Shown: positions 1-5,280 of the stretch, in pieces
Layout: every line of letters begins with the position of its first letter
How positions within the stretch are numbered: the first letter of the stretch is position 1
Translations under genes and position numbers: made by a program
Source: Candidatus Omnitrophota bacterium
GTDB lineage: Bacteria; Omnitrophota; Gorgyraeia; Gygaellales; Profunditerraquicolaceae
Direction of reading: 5' to 3'
NCBI GenBank assembly: GCA_028717985.1
Contig: JAQUMS010000061.1
Span: forward strand, 1 to 6,957
Length of the DNA: 6,957 nt
The notes under the pieces: model-generated
The model's database searches: none
What the model was told of the DNA's origin: nothing
The model's input: only the letters and a program-made list of their open reading frames with translations

Positions 1-1
1 A

Positions 2-247
2 AAGCAAAAGCAGGGCCTCTCCCGCTGTTTATTTAACAGCCTTGAAGAACCCACATTTTCATTATATCCCGAAGTTTTTCAGCTTAAAGAAAAACTTCGC
101 GCACTCGGAACGCAGCCGGTGTTAATGTCCGGAAGCGGCCCGGCGGTTTTTTGTTTGGTTTCTTCAAGAAAGGAGGCCATGTCATTAGGGAGAAGAATTA
201 AGAAAGAAAACCGGAATTGGCAGTTTTTCCTGACTCGGACAGTGTGA
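2..247 (+). CDS. ispE: 4-diphosphocytidyl-2-C-methyl-D-erythritol kinase, C-terminal part (5' end outside window)
   Basis: Reading from base 2 gives 81 residues ending at TGA 245-247. IspE is the GHMP-family kinase that phosphorylates CDP-methylerythritol in the non-mevalonate isoprenoid pathway, in the cytoplasm. What is visible is the family's C-terminal region: an N-S-L-E-E-P segment, a Y-P-E-V...L-K...L-R-A-L-G helix, then L-M-S-G-S-G-P-A-V-F, which is the conserved GHMP glycine-rich motif 3 near the end of IspE. The last 30 or so residues are basic and not distinctive. Gene context agrees, because ispE lies just upstream of the spoVG/glmU/prs group or of tRNA-Gln/prs in several phyla. 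The gap to spoVG is 39 bases with no terminator, so co-transcription is likely. The N-terminal ATP and substrate sites lie outside the window. Confidence 0.88.
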   Translation, partial: KQKQGLSRCLFNSLEEPTFSLYPEVFQLKEKLRALGTQPVLMSGSGPAVFCLVSSRKEAMSLGRRIKKENRNWQFFLTRTV

Positions 248-248
248 T

Positions 249-264
249 GCGTTGTGCACCACGC
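249..264. promoter_or_regulatory. imperfect palindrome in the ispE-spoVG gap
   Basis: GCGTTGTGCACCACGC is self-complementary at 14 of 16 positions, with a GTGCAC core and one mismatched pair. It lies two bases after the ispE stop and nine bases before the spoVG Shine-Dalgarno site. It could be a DNA operator or a short RNA hairpin, or simply chance. No promoter boxes are evident next to it. Confidence 0.2.
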
Positions 265-272
265 CTTCATGC

Positions 273-280
273 AAGGAGGT
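273..280 (+). promoter_or_regulatory. strong ribosome binding site of spoVG
   Basis: AAGGAGGT is a near-perfect Shine-Dalgarno sequence six bases before ATG 287. It fixes the start at MEITEVRVF, the canonical SpoVG N-terminus, and rules out the in-frame GTG at 254, which has no ribosome binding site. Confidence 0.9.
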
Positions 281-286
281 TATGCT

Positions 287-709
287 ATGGAAATTACTGA
301 GGTAAGAGTATTCCTTAAAGATTCTCCGGATAAAAAATTAAAAGCGTATGCTACGGTGACGTTTGATAATGCGTTTGTCGTGCGGAACATTAAAGTTATT
401 CAGGGAACTACCGGGTTGTTTATCGCTATGCCCTCCCGGAGAATAAAGCAATCCTGTCCGAAATGTAATTTTAAAAACGAAATGAGGGCAAAATATTGCA
501 ATCAATGCGGCGGGCAGCTGCCTCAATCTCCCAAAATCGTGAGTCAGGAAGCGGCTTCAGCGTCGGCACAGTCGGAACATAAAGATATAGCGCATCCTAT
601 TACCCAGACATTCAGGGATTCTTTGCAGAGAAAAGTTTTGGACGCGTATGAACAGGAAGTGAAAAAAGGCCCGTCCGTTCAAAGCAGGCATGAAGCGGAC
701 GAAGAGTAA
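287..709 (+). CDS. spoVG: SpoVG-family regulator with an inserted zinc ribbon
   Basis: The product has 140 residues, against roughly 85-100 for typical SpoVG. Residues 1-52 are classic SpoVG: MEITEVRV, then F-D-N-A-F-V-V and G-L-F-I-A-M-P-S-R-R. The second conserved block, D-I-A-H-P-I, resumes only at residue 100 and is followed by the C-terminal helix. In ordinary SpoVG these blocks are separated by a handful of residues. Here about 40 extra residues lie between them: a four-cysteine ribbon (C57-x2-C60-x10-C71-x2-C74, with C-N-Q-C-G-G at the second knuckle) and an Ala/Ser/Gln-rich linker (about 79-97). SpoVG proteins bind DNA and RNA and act as regulators well outside spore formers; sporulation is not implied. 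The position before glmU matches the Bacillus-type order. By inference, the ribbon binds zinc and adds a nucleic-acid or protein contact. The reading frame is intact and codon use resembles its neighbours, so this is not an obvious recent fusion. Confidence 0.9.
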   Translation: MEITEVRVFLKDSPDKKLKAYATVTFDNAFVVRNIKVIQGTTGLFIAMPSRRIKQSCPKCNFKNEMRAKYCNQCGGQLPQSPKIVSQEAASASAQSEHKDIAHPITQTFRDSLQRKVLDAYEQEVKKGPSVQSRHEADEE

Positions 710-745
710 ATTTTTTAGCGCGGGAAAATAGTATTTTAAATTTTC

Positions 746-816
746 TGCCCGGTAGTGTAATGGTAGCACATCAGAATTTGGGTCTGACTGTTGAGGTCCG
801 AATCCTCACCGGGCAA
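746..816 (+). tRNA. tRNA-Gln, anticodon UUG
   Basis: A complete cloverleaf can be drawn. The acceptor is TGCCCGG (746-752) with CCGGGCA (809-815), seven perfect pairs. The D arm is GTGT/GCAC around a loop containing GG (762-763). The anticodon stem is TCAGA/TCTGA with loop ATTTGGG (776-782), giving anticodon TTG at 778-780. The variable loop has four bases, and the T stem is TGAGG/CCTCA. Base 816 (A) is the discriminator; CCA is not encoded. The U1-A72 pair is typical of bacterial tRNA-Gln charged through the Glu-tRNA amidotransferase (GatCAB) route. Oddities are C where U55 is nearly universal (T loop TCCGAAT), and A32 with G37 and G38 in the anticodon loop. It lies 36 bases after spoVG and 79 before glmU in the same direction, so it may be processed from the operon transcript. 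An AT-rich stretch at 729-742 could hold a weak -10 box, but no convincing -35 is seen. Confidence 0.92.
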
Positions 817-880
817 AATAAATATGAGGTTTTTTGTCGGAACTCTTAGAAAAAAACAAAAGAAAAGAGAACTTAAATCA

Positions 881-888
881 AAAGGAAG
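881..888 (+). promoter_or_regulatory. ribosome binding site deciding the glmU start
   Basis: AAAGGAAG ends seven bases before ATG 896. The in-frame ATG at 824 lies only eight bases after the tRNA and has no ribosome binding site. It would add a Lys/Arg-rich 24-residue extension unlike any GlmU. Confidence 0.8.
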
Positions 889-895
889 TATTGGT

Positions 896-2152
896 ATGTC
901 AAAAACCCCTGAAGTAGCGGCGATAATATTGGCGGCGGGAAAAGGTGAACGGATGAAATCATCCTTGCCTAAGGTCTTACATAAGATTTGCGGAAGGCCG
1001 ATGGTTATGTATGTTTTTGATCTTATCGACAGTCTTAAGATTAAAAAAAATGTCCTTGTTTTGGGCTATAAAAGCGAAGAAGTAAAAAAGATCGTGCCAG
1101 GCGGCATCAAGACTGTTTTGCAGGAAACGTTATCAGGGACGGCTGACGCGGTCAAAAAGGCCGTGCCTGTTCTTAAAGGGTTTAAGGGTACCGTGATTAT
1201 TCTTTACGGAGATAACCCTCTTTTACAGAAAGAAACCCTGGATAAATTAATCAAACATCATCACGACACCCGCGCGGCTGTCACTCTTTTGACGGCGAAG
1301 CTGAAAAAGCCCTTTGGTTATGGCAGGATCATCCGCGATAAATATTCATCGGTATGCGGTATCGTGGAAGAAAAAGATGCTAATGATTATCAGAGGGATA
1401 TCAAAGAAATCAATACGGGCGTGATGTGTTTTGACGCCGAAAAACTTTTTAATTCTTTGAGGCTCGTGAAGCCGAATAACAAGAAAAAGGAATATTATTT
1501 GACCGATTGTGTCGAAATTCTATATTCCAGGGGTGAAATTGTCGAAGGGCTGGAAATATCCGATCCACAAGAGGCGTTTGGAATAAATACCCGCGTGGAG
1601 CTTGCTCAGGGATATACGATTATCCAGAGCAGGGTCCTGGAAAAATATATGAAAGACGGGATAACGATCGTTGATCCCCGGACCACGTTTATTAATTTCG
1701 GGACTGAGATCGGGCAGGATACCATAATTTATCCCTTTACAGTTATAGAAAATGATGTTAAAATAGGAAGTTCTTGTTCAGTAGGGCCTTTTTGCCATTT
1801 GCGTGAAGGTACGCGCCTTTCTGATGAAGTCAAAGTAGGTAACTTTATTGAAATTGTCCGTTCGTCTTTGTCGCCGCATACCCGTGCGAAACATGTCGGG
1901 TATATCGGGGATACCGTCATAGGCAGTAATGTTAACATAGGGGCGGGTACTATAACGGCAAATTATAACGGTAAAGATAAAAACACGACGATAATTGATG
2001 ACAACGCGTTTATCGGGTCCGACACGGTTCTGGTGGCTCCGGTAAAAATAGGGAAAGGCGCTAAAACGGGAGCCGGGTCCGTTGTCACAAAAAATAAAAA
2101 TATTCCCGCGGGTGCCGTGGCAGTGGGTGTGCCTGCGCGGATACTGAAATAA
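896..2152 (+). CDS. glmU: bifunctional UDP-N-acetylglucosamine pyrophosphorylase / glucosamine-1-phosphate acetyltransferase
   Basis: The protein has 418 residues and makes UDP-GlcNAc for peptidoglycan (and LPS where present), in the cytoplasm. The N-terminal uridylyltransferase domain (about 1-230) is intact: L-A-A-G-K-G-E-R-M (12-20), L-P-K-V-L-H (24-29), G-T-A-D-A (81-85), Y-G-D with metal ligand D106, G-Y-G-R, I-V-E-E-K-D-A, E-I-N-T-G, and N231 (E. coli N227). The C-terminal half is a left-handed beta-helix of hexapeptide repeats, with R303, the catalytic-type H333 in A-K-H-V-G-Y, Y336, N347, the A-N-Y loop and K362 corresponding to E. coli R333, H363, Y366, N377, N386 and K392. Unusual points: N231 to R303 spans about 34 residues fewer than in E. 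coli (456 aa), roughly two helix coils; the position of E. coli K351 is V321; and the tail ends in V-P-A-R-I-L-K without the usual C-terminal arm. Pyrophosphorylase function is secure; the acetyltransferase is likely but altered. The spoVG-glmU-prs order supports the name. Confidence 0.93.
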   Translation: MSKTPEVAAIILAAGKGERMKSSLPKVLHKICGRPMVMYVFDLIDSLKIKKNVLVLGYKSEEVKKIVPGGIKTVLQETLSGTADAVKKAVPVLKGFKGTVIILYGDNPLLQKETLDKLIKHHHDTRAAVTLLTAKLKKPFGYGRIIRDKYSSVCGIVEEKDANDYQRDIKEINTGVMCFDAEKLFNSLRLVKPNNKKKEYYLTDCVEILYSRGEIVEGLEISDPQEAFGINTRVELAQGYTIIQSRVLEKYMKDGITIVDPRTTFINFGTEIGQDTIIYPFTVIENDVKIGSSCSVGPFCHLREGTRLSDEVKVGNFIEIVRSSLSPHTRAKHVGYIGDTVIGSNVNIGAGTITANYNGKDKNTTIIDDNAFIGSDTVLVAPVKIGKGAKTGAGSVVTKNKNIPAGAVAVGVPARILK

Positions 2153-2158
2153 AAACAT

Positions 2159-2166
2159 AGGGGTGG
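2159..2166 (+). promoter_or_regulatory. ribosome binding site deciding the prs start
   Basis: AGGGGTGG lies five bases before ATG 2172. An in-frame GTG at 2163 falls inside this site and has no ribosome binding site of its own, so ATG 2172 is preferred. Confidence 0.65.
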
Positions 2167-2171
2167 CGTAT

Positions 2172-3110
2172 ATGCATAATTTGAAGATTATCTCCGGGAC
2201 AGCTCACGCGGAACTCGCGAAAAGTATTTGTGAGTATCTTAAGCTTACCGTATGCGATGCGTATGTCGGCAGGTTCAGCGAAGGAGAAATCCGGGTTAAA
2301 ATCAATGAAAACGTCCGGGGTAAAGATGTTTTTGTTATTCAACCGACATGTTCCCCCCCGAATGAAAATTTGATGGAATTACTGGTGATTATTGACGCGT
2401 TAAAGCGGGCTTCCAGCGCCCGGATTACCGCGGTTATCCCGTATTTTGGATACGCCCGGCAGGATCGAAAAGACCAGCCACGCGTTCCGATTACGGCAAA
2501 ACTTGTGGCTAATCTTTTAACAACCGCCGGCGCGAACAGGATTTTGACTGTTGATTTGCACGCGGGTCAAATTCAGGGATTTTTTGATATTCCCGTCGAC
2601 CATTTATTCGCGATCGGGGTTTTTCATGATTATTTCGCGCGGCTGAAACTTAAAGATATTGTTGTGGTGTCTCCCGATGTCGGGAGTATTAAAATGGCGC
2701 GCGCGTACGCCAAACGCATAGGAGCGGGGTTGGCTATCATAGATAAACGCAGGGAATCCCCGGAGAAAACAGAAGCTATGCATTTACTCGGCGAGGTGGA
2801 CGGTAAGAATGCGATCATCGTGGATGATATTATCGCCACGGGAGGTTCTCTTATTGAAGCGGTAGGTGCGTTGAAAAAATATAAGGCTAAAAGCGTCCGG
2901 GCGGCGATCTCTCATGGAGTGTTGTCCGGTCCTGCTATAGAACGGGTGGAGAAATGCAAAGACTTGCAGGAATTGGTTATTACCGACAGTATTCCTCTTG
3001 AAGACCACAAGAAGCATCCGAGAATAAAGGTGCTTTCGCTTGCGCCCCTGTTGGGAGAAGCGATTCGCCGGATCCATCACGAGGAATCTGTGAGTTCTTT
3101 GTTTGATTAA
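2172..3110 (+). CDS. prs: ribose-phosphate pyrophosphokinase (PRPP synthetase, class I)
   Basis: The protein has 312 residues, close to the usual 310-320. It transfers pyrophosphate from ATP to ribose-5-phosphate to give PRPP, which feeds purine, pyrimidine, His, Trp and NAD synthesis in the cytoplasm. Family landmarks in order are F-S-E-G-E-I (35-40), E-N-V-R-G-K-D-V-F, the ATP-binding Y-F-G-Y-A-R-Q-D-R-K (91-100), D-L-H-A-G-Q-I-Q-G-F-F with H130, the catalytic flexible loop starting D-K-R-R (191-194), and the PRPP loop V-D-D-I-I-A-T-G-G-S (217-226). The third acidic residue of that loop in the usual D-D-x-x-D-T form is Ala222 here; this Ala form is common in phosphoribosyltransferases. The gene starts 19 bases after the glmU stop, so tight co-expression is likely. 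Confidence 0.96.
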   Translation: MHNLKIISGTAHAELAKSICEYLKLTVCDAYVGRFSEGEIRVKINENVRGKDVFVIQPTCSPPNENLMELLVIIDALKRASSARITAVIPYFGYARQDRKDQPRVPITAKLVANLLTTAGANRILTVDLHAGQIQGFFDIPVDHLFAIGVFHDYFARLKLKDIVVVSPDVGSIKMARAYAKRIGAGLAIIDKRRESPEKTEAMHLLGEVDGKNAIIVDDIIATGGSLIEAVGALKKYKAKSVRAAISHGVLSGPAIERVEKCKDLQELVITDSIPLEDHKKHPRIKVLSLAPLLGEAIRRIHHEESVSSLFD

Positions 3111-3145
3111 GTAAAACATATGTAATATGAAACGGAGCGGCAACC

Positions 3146-3823
3146 ATGAAAGAGATAATTTTAACGGCGGAACCCAGGGCGGAACTGGGTAAAACAAAAG
3201 TAAAAATGCTGCGGCGGACCGGTTTTATTCCCGGCGTAATCTATGCCGAAGGGAAAAAATCAGAATCGGTAAAACTTGTGCGCAGAGAGTTCATACATTT
3301 ATTGCATGAACAGCGGCTTGATAACGCGATTATTACCCTAAAAGTTAAAGGCGCGGAAAAAGAAACAGGCAGGCCGTGCATGATTAAAGATACTCAGCTT
3401 GATCCGGTAAACGACGAAATCAGGCACATTGACTTTTTGGAAATTTCCCTGACTAAGAAGCTGAAAGTTAAAGTTCCGATTGAGGTTAAAGGAGAACCTT
3501 CAGGCGTAAAGCAGGAGGGAGGTTCTTTAGAGCGTATCTTATGGGAAATTGAGATCGAGTGTCTTCCTACCGAAATTCCCGTGAATATTCCGGTTGAAGT
3601 GACTAATCTTAAAATAGGGGATTCCATACACGTGAAAGATCTGACATTCTCCGGTAATATTAAAGTCCTTCAGGATATGGATGCGATTGTTTTGTCTGTT
3701 GCTGCTCCGATGAAAGAAGAGGTCGCTCCCGCGGAAGGCGAAGAAAAGACTGAACCGGAAGTTATAAAGGAAAAGAAAGAAACTCCTGAAGAAGCTGCGG
3801 CAAAAGAATCGGAGAAGAAATAA
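3146..3823 (+). CDS. rplY: 50S ribosomal protein L25 / general stress protein CTC
   Basis: The product has 225 residues and is the long CTC/TL5 form of L25, which binds 5S rRNA on the large subunit. The N-terminal L25 domain (about 1-92) begins with L-T-A-E-P-R-A-E-L-G-K and contains R-R-T-G-F-I-P-G-V-I-Y and the late H-I-D-F-L-E-I. The beta-rich TL5/CTC C-terminal domain follows (about 95-185), with V-P-I-E-V-K-G-E-P-S-G-V-K-Q-E-G-G and the L-P-T-E-I-P block. The last 35 or so residues form a Glu/Lys/Pro/Ala-rich, probably disordered tail, common in this family. GGAG at 3134-3137 lies eight bases before the ATG. The position between prs and pth is the classic one for ctc. The 35-base gap after prs shows no terminator. 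Confidence 0.95.
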   Translation: MKEIILTAEPRAELGKTKVKMLRRTGFIPGVIYAEGKKSESVKLVRREFIHLLHEQRLDNAIITLKVKGAEKETGRPCMIKDTQLDPVNDEIRHIDFLEISLTKKLKVKVPIEVKGEPSGVKQEGGSLERILWEIEIECLPTEIPVNIPVEVTNLKIGDSIHVKDLTFSGNIKVLQDMDAIVLSVAAPMKEEVAPAEGEEKTEPEVIKEKKETPEEAAAKESEKK

Positions 3824-3834
3824 TAATTCCTGGT

Positions 3835-4425
3835 ATGAAGCTGATTGTCGGGTTAGGAAATCCGGGTCTTTTGTACCGGAATACGCGGCACAATATCGGA
3901 TCTGCGGTCGTTAAGGCGTTTGCGCAGACCCATCGCGTAACTCTTCGGAAAGAACGCGGCGTCCCGGCGGTATCGGGAAAACTTAATTTTTCCGGGAATG
4001 TCATGGTGGCTGTTCCCCTGACTTTTATGAATCTTTCCGGCGGACCCGTGCGGCAACTGTGTGAGAAATATGCTGTTTCTTTGAATGATCTTTTAGTTGT
4101 TTATGATGATTTTTCACTGGAGTTCGGCGTGCTGCGTGTTCGTCCTTCCGGGTCAGCCGGGGGGCACAACGGAGTCCGGTCGGTCATAGATTGTTTACAA
4201 AGCCAGGATTTTCACCGTTTACGTGTCGGTATAGGTCGTCCGGACCATCCGGTTTCCGATATGGCGCGATATGTTCTTGCCGCGTTTAACCGGCAGGAGC
4301 GTGTCGAATTAAAAGGAATTATAGATAAAGCCTGCGCGTGTTGTGAAATGTGGGCGAGTGAAGGCGTGGAAAAATGCATGAACGTGTTTAACGGAAGGAA
4401 TTCTTCTTCCGGTTCTCCGGAATGA
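3835..4425 (+). CDS. pth: peptidyl-tRNA hydrolase
   Basis: The protein has 196 residues. It cleaves peptidyl-tRNA dropped by stalled ribosomes and recycles the tRNA. Diagnostic motifs are G-L-G-N-P-G-x-x-Y-x-x-T-R-H-N (6-20), containing N9 and catalytic H19; T-F-M-N-L-S-G; Y-D-D with catalytic D91; G-G-H-N-G with N112; and F-H-R-L-R-V-G-I-G-R-P. These match E. coli N10, H20, D93 and N114. The ATG follows the rplY stop by only 11 bases and has no ribosome binding site at normal spacing: GGAGAAG at 3811-3817 is 17 bases away, inside rplY. Translation is therefore probably coupled to rplY. The C-terminal tail is Ser/Gly/Asn-rich (N-S-S-S-G-S-P-E), and its codons contain the hairpin sequences described at 4392-4434. 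Confidence 0.95.
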   Translation: MKLIVGLGNPGLLYRNTRHNIGSAVVKAFAQTHRVTLRKERGVPAVSGKLNFSGNVMVAVPLTFMNLSGGPVRQLCEKYAVSLNDLLVVYDDFSLEFGVLRVRPSGSAGGHNGVRSVIDCLQSQDFHRLRVGIGRPDHPVSDMARYVLAAFNRQERVELKGIIDKACACCEMWASEGVEKCMNVFNGRNSSSGSPE

Positions 4426-4434
4426 TTCCGGGGA
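4392..4434 (+). promoter_or_regulatory. alternating hairpins across the pth stop codon, upstream of rpsF
   Basis: Four complementary segments follow one another: CGGAA (4392-4396), TTCCGG (4407-4412), CCGGAA (4417-4422) and TTCCGG (4426-4431). Segments 1:2 can pair (6 bp with G4397-C4406), as can 2:3 (6 bp, TTCT loop) and 3:4 (9 bp from 4414 to 4434, loop TGA, which is the pth stop codon). The 2:3 hairpin excludes both 1:2 and 3:4, the logic of an attenuator or translational switch. No U-run follows the 3:4 hairpin, so it does not look like a standard terminator. Complementarity is read directly from the sequence; function is inferred. Confidence 0.4.
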
Positions 4435-4448
4435 CTCCATTTAAACTA

Positions 4449-4462
4449 AGGGGTTTTCCCCT
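4449..4462 (+). promoter_or_regulatory. short hairpin in the rpsF leader
   Basis: AGGGG-TTTT-CCCCT forms a five-pair stem with a four-base loop, 22 bases before the rpsF ATG. TTCC (4456-4459) could instead pair with GGAA (4473-4476) of the rpsF ribosome binding site. Leaders of rpsF operons are known targets of S6:S18 autoregulation in many bacteria; I cannot confirm the specific motif here. Confidence 0.3.
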
Positions 4463-4483
4463 GAAAATGAAAGGAACCAGTGT

Positions 4484-4783
4484 ATGAACAAGTATGAAGC
4501 AATGATTATCGTTCGTCCGGATTTCACGGAAGAGGAACGAAAAAATCTTTTTCACCAAATAGCGGAAGCAATCGCAAAGAACGGCGGGGCCGTGACTCAA
4601 GCGGTTGTATGGGCTGAACGGAGAAAACTGGCATTCCCCATCAAGAGAGCAAAAAAATTTGATGAGGGTTTGTTTTATTTGGTTAATTTCGACGCGCCGT
4701 CTGATGCCATAACGAAAGTCCGATATTTATACCGAGTTAACGAAGGTATTGTCCGCACTTTGATTCTTCGCCTTGAAGATTAA
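4484..4783 (+). CDS. rpsF: 30S ribosomal protein S6
   Basis: The product has 99 residues, normal for S6, and is a small-subunit protein that binds 16S rRNA as a pair with S18. It begins M-N-K-Y-E-A-M-I-I-V-R-P-D and has the family pattern of a ferredoxin-like fold: the helix E-E-E-R-K-N-L, then W-A-E-R-R-K-L-A-F-P-I-K, G-L-F-Y-L-V-N-F and the late Y-R-V-N-E-G-I-V-R-T-L-I-L-R. AAGGAA (4471-4476) lies seven bases before the ATG. The gene opens the rpsF-ssb-rpsR-rplI-dnaB string. The 58-base gap after pth is the site of the possible regulatory hairpins. Confidence 0.97.
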   Translation: MNKYEAMIIVRPDFTEEERKNLFHQIAEAIAKNGGAVTQAVVWAERRKLAFPIKRAKKFDEGLFYLVNFDAPSDAITKVRYLYRVNEGIVRTLILRLED

Positions 4784-4800
4784 TCGAAAAGGAGAATAAT

Positions 4801-5241
4801 ATGGCAAGCTTTAATAAGGTATTTTTGATCGGAAATCTGACAAAAGACCCTGAATTGCGTTATACCCCTCAGGGAACGGCGGTCAGCAATTTACGTCTCG
4901 CGGTGAACAGGAAATTCAAAGATAAGAACCAGGAATTGAAAGAAGATACCTGTTTTGTGACGGCGGTTGTGTGGGATAAACAGGCTGAAACGTGCAATCA
5001 GTATTTACATAAGGGAAGTCCCGTGTTTATCGAAGGCCGGCTGCAGTCCCGCTCTTGGGAAGATGCCAGCGGACAGAAACGCAGCACGATTGAGGTCAGG
5101 GTGGAGCGTGTCCAATTCCTTGGTCAGGGCCCGTCTTCGAAAGGAACGCCTCCTGCCGCGGCAACGGATGAAGGAACCGCGGAAAACGCCTGGATGTCGG
5201 ATGAAGAAGAAAAATTACCCGATGGAGAAAGTCATTTTTAA
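4801..5241 (+). CDS. ssb: single-stranded DNA-binding protein
   Basis: The product has 146 residues. It coats single-stranded DNA during replication and repair. The OB-fold core (about 1-105) is typical: M-A-S-F-N-K-V-F-L-I-G-N-L-T-K-D-P-E-L-R-Y, A-V-S-N-L-R-L-A-V-N, the aromatic W at V-V-W-D-K-Q, and G-S-P-V-F-I-E-G-R-L-Q-S-R-S-W-E. A short Gly/Ala/Pro/Thr linker follows. The tail is acidic but ends L-P-D-G-E-S-H-F, not the usual run of Asp followed by Ile/Leu-Pro-Phe that docks partner proteins; only the terminal Phe is kept. The ribosome binding site AAAAGGAG (4787-4794) is strong, six bases before the ATG. Placement between rpsF and rpsR is the well-known arrangement and couples SSB to ribosomal protein expression. 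Confidence 0.96.
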   Translation: MASFNKVFLIGNLTKDPELRYTPQGTAVSNLRLAVNRKFKDKNQELKEDTCFVTAVVWDKQAETCNQYLHKGSPVFIEGRLQSRSWEDASGQKRSTIEVRVERVQFLGQGPSSKGTPPAAATDEGTAENAWMSDEEEKLPDGESHF

Positions 5242-5280
5242 GAGAACAACTCATTTAACCACATAGATGCGGAGGTAACA

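Noticed and set aside
710..745. Possible tRNA promoter in the AT-rich gap
   Set aside because: A TATTTT-like -10 can be picked out, but there is no matching -35 at proper spacing; AT-rich sequence alone is not enough.
804..835. Terminator-like CCTCA...TGAGG followed by six T
   Set aside because: The stem has only five pairs with a 16-base loop, and its 5' arm is the tRNA T-stem, which pairs better within the cloverleaf.
791..895. Upstream extension of glmU into or just after the tRNA (starts at 791 or 824)
   Set aside because: It overlaps or abuts the tRNA, lacks a ribosome binding site, and adds a basic segment absent from GlmU. ATG 896 has a good site and begins the family sequence.
1778..2158. 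126-codon antisense reading frame over glmU
   Set aside because: Its composition follows the conserved sense strand of GlmU; it has no recognisable domain and lies within an all-plus-strand block.
2784..3197. 137-codon antisense reading frame over prs and the rplY start
   Set aside because: It crosses two conserved genes and a gap and has no recognisable protein features; it is a chance open frame.
4967..5266. 99-codon reading frame overlapping ssb
   Set aside because: It is a shadow in another frame of ssb, with Arg/Lys-rich composition, no family likeness and no ribosome binding site.
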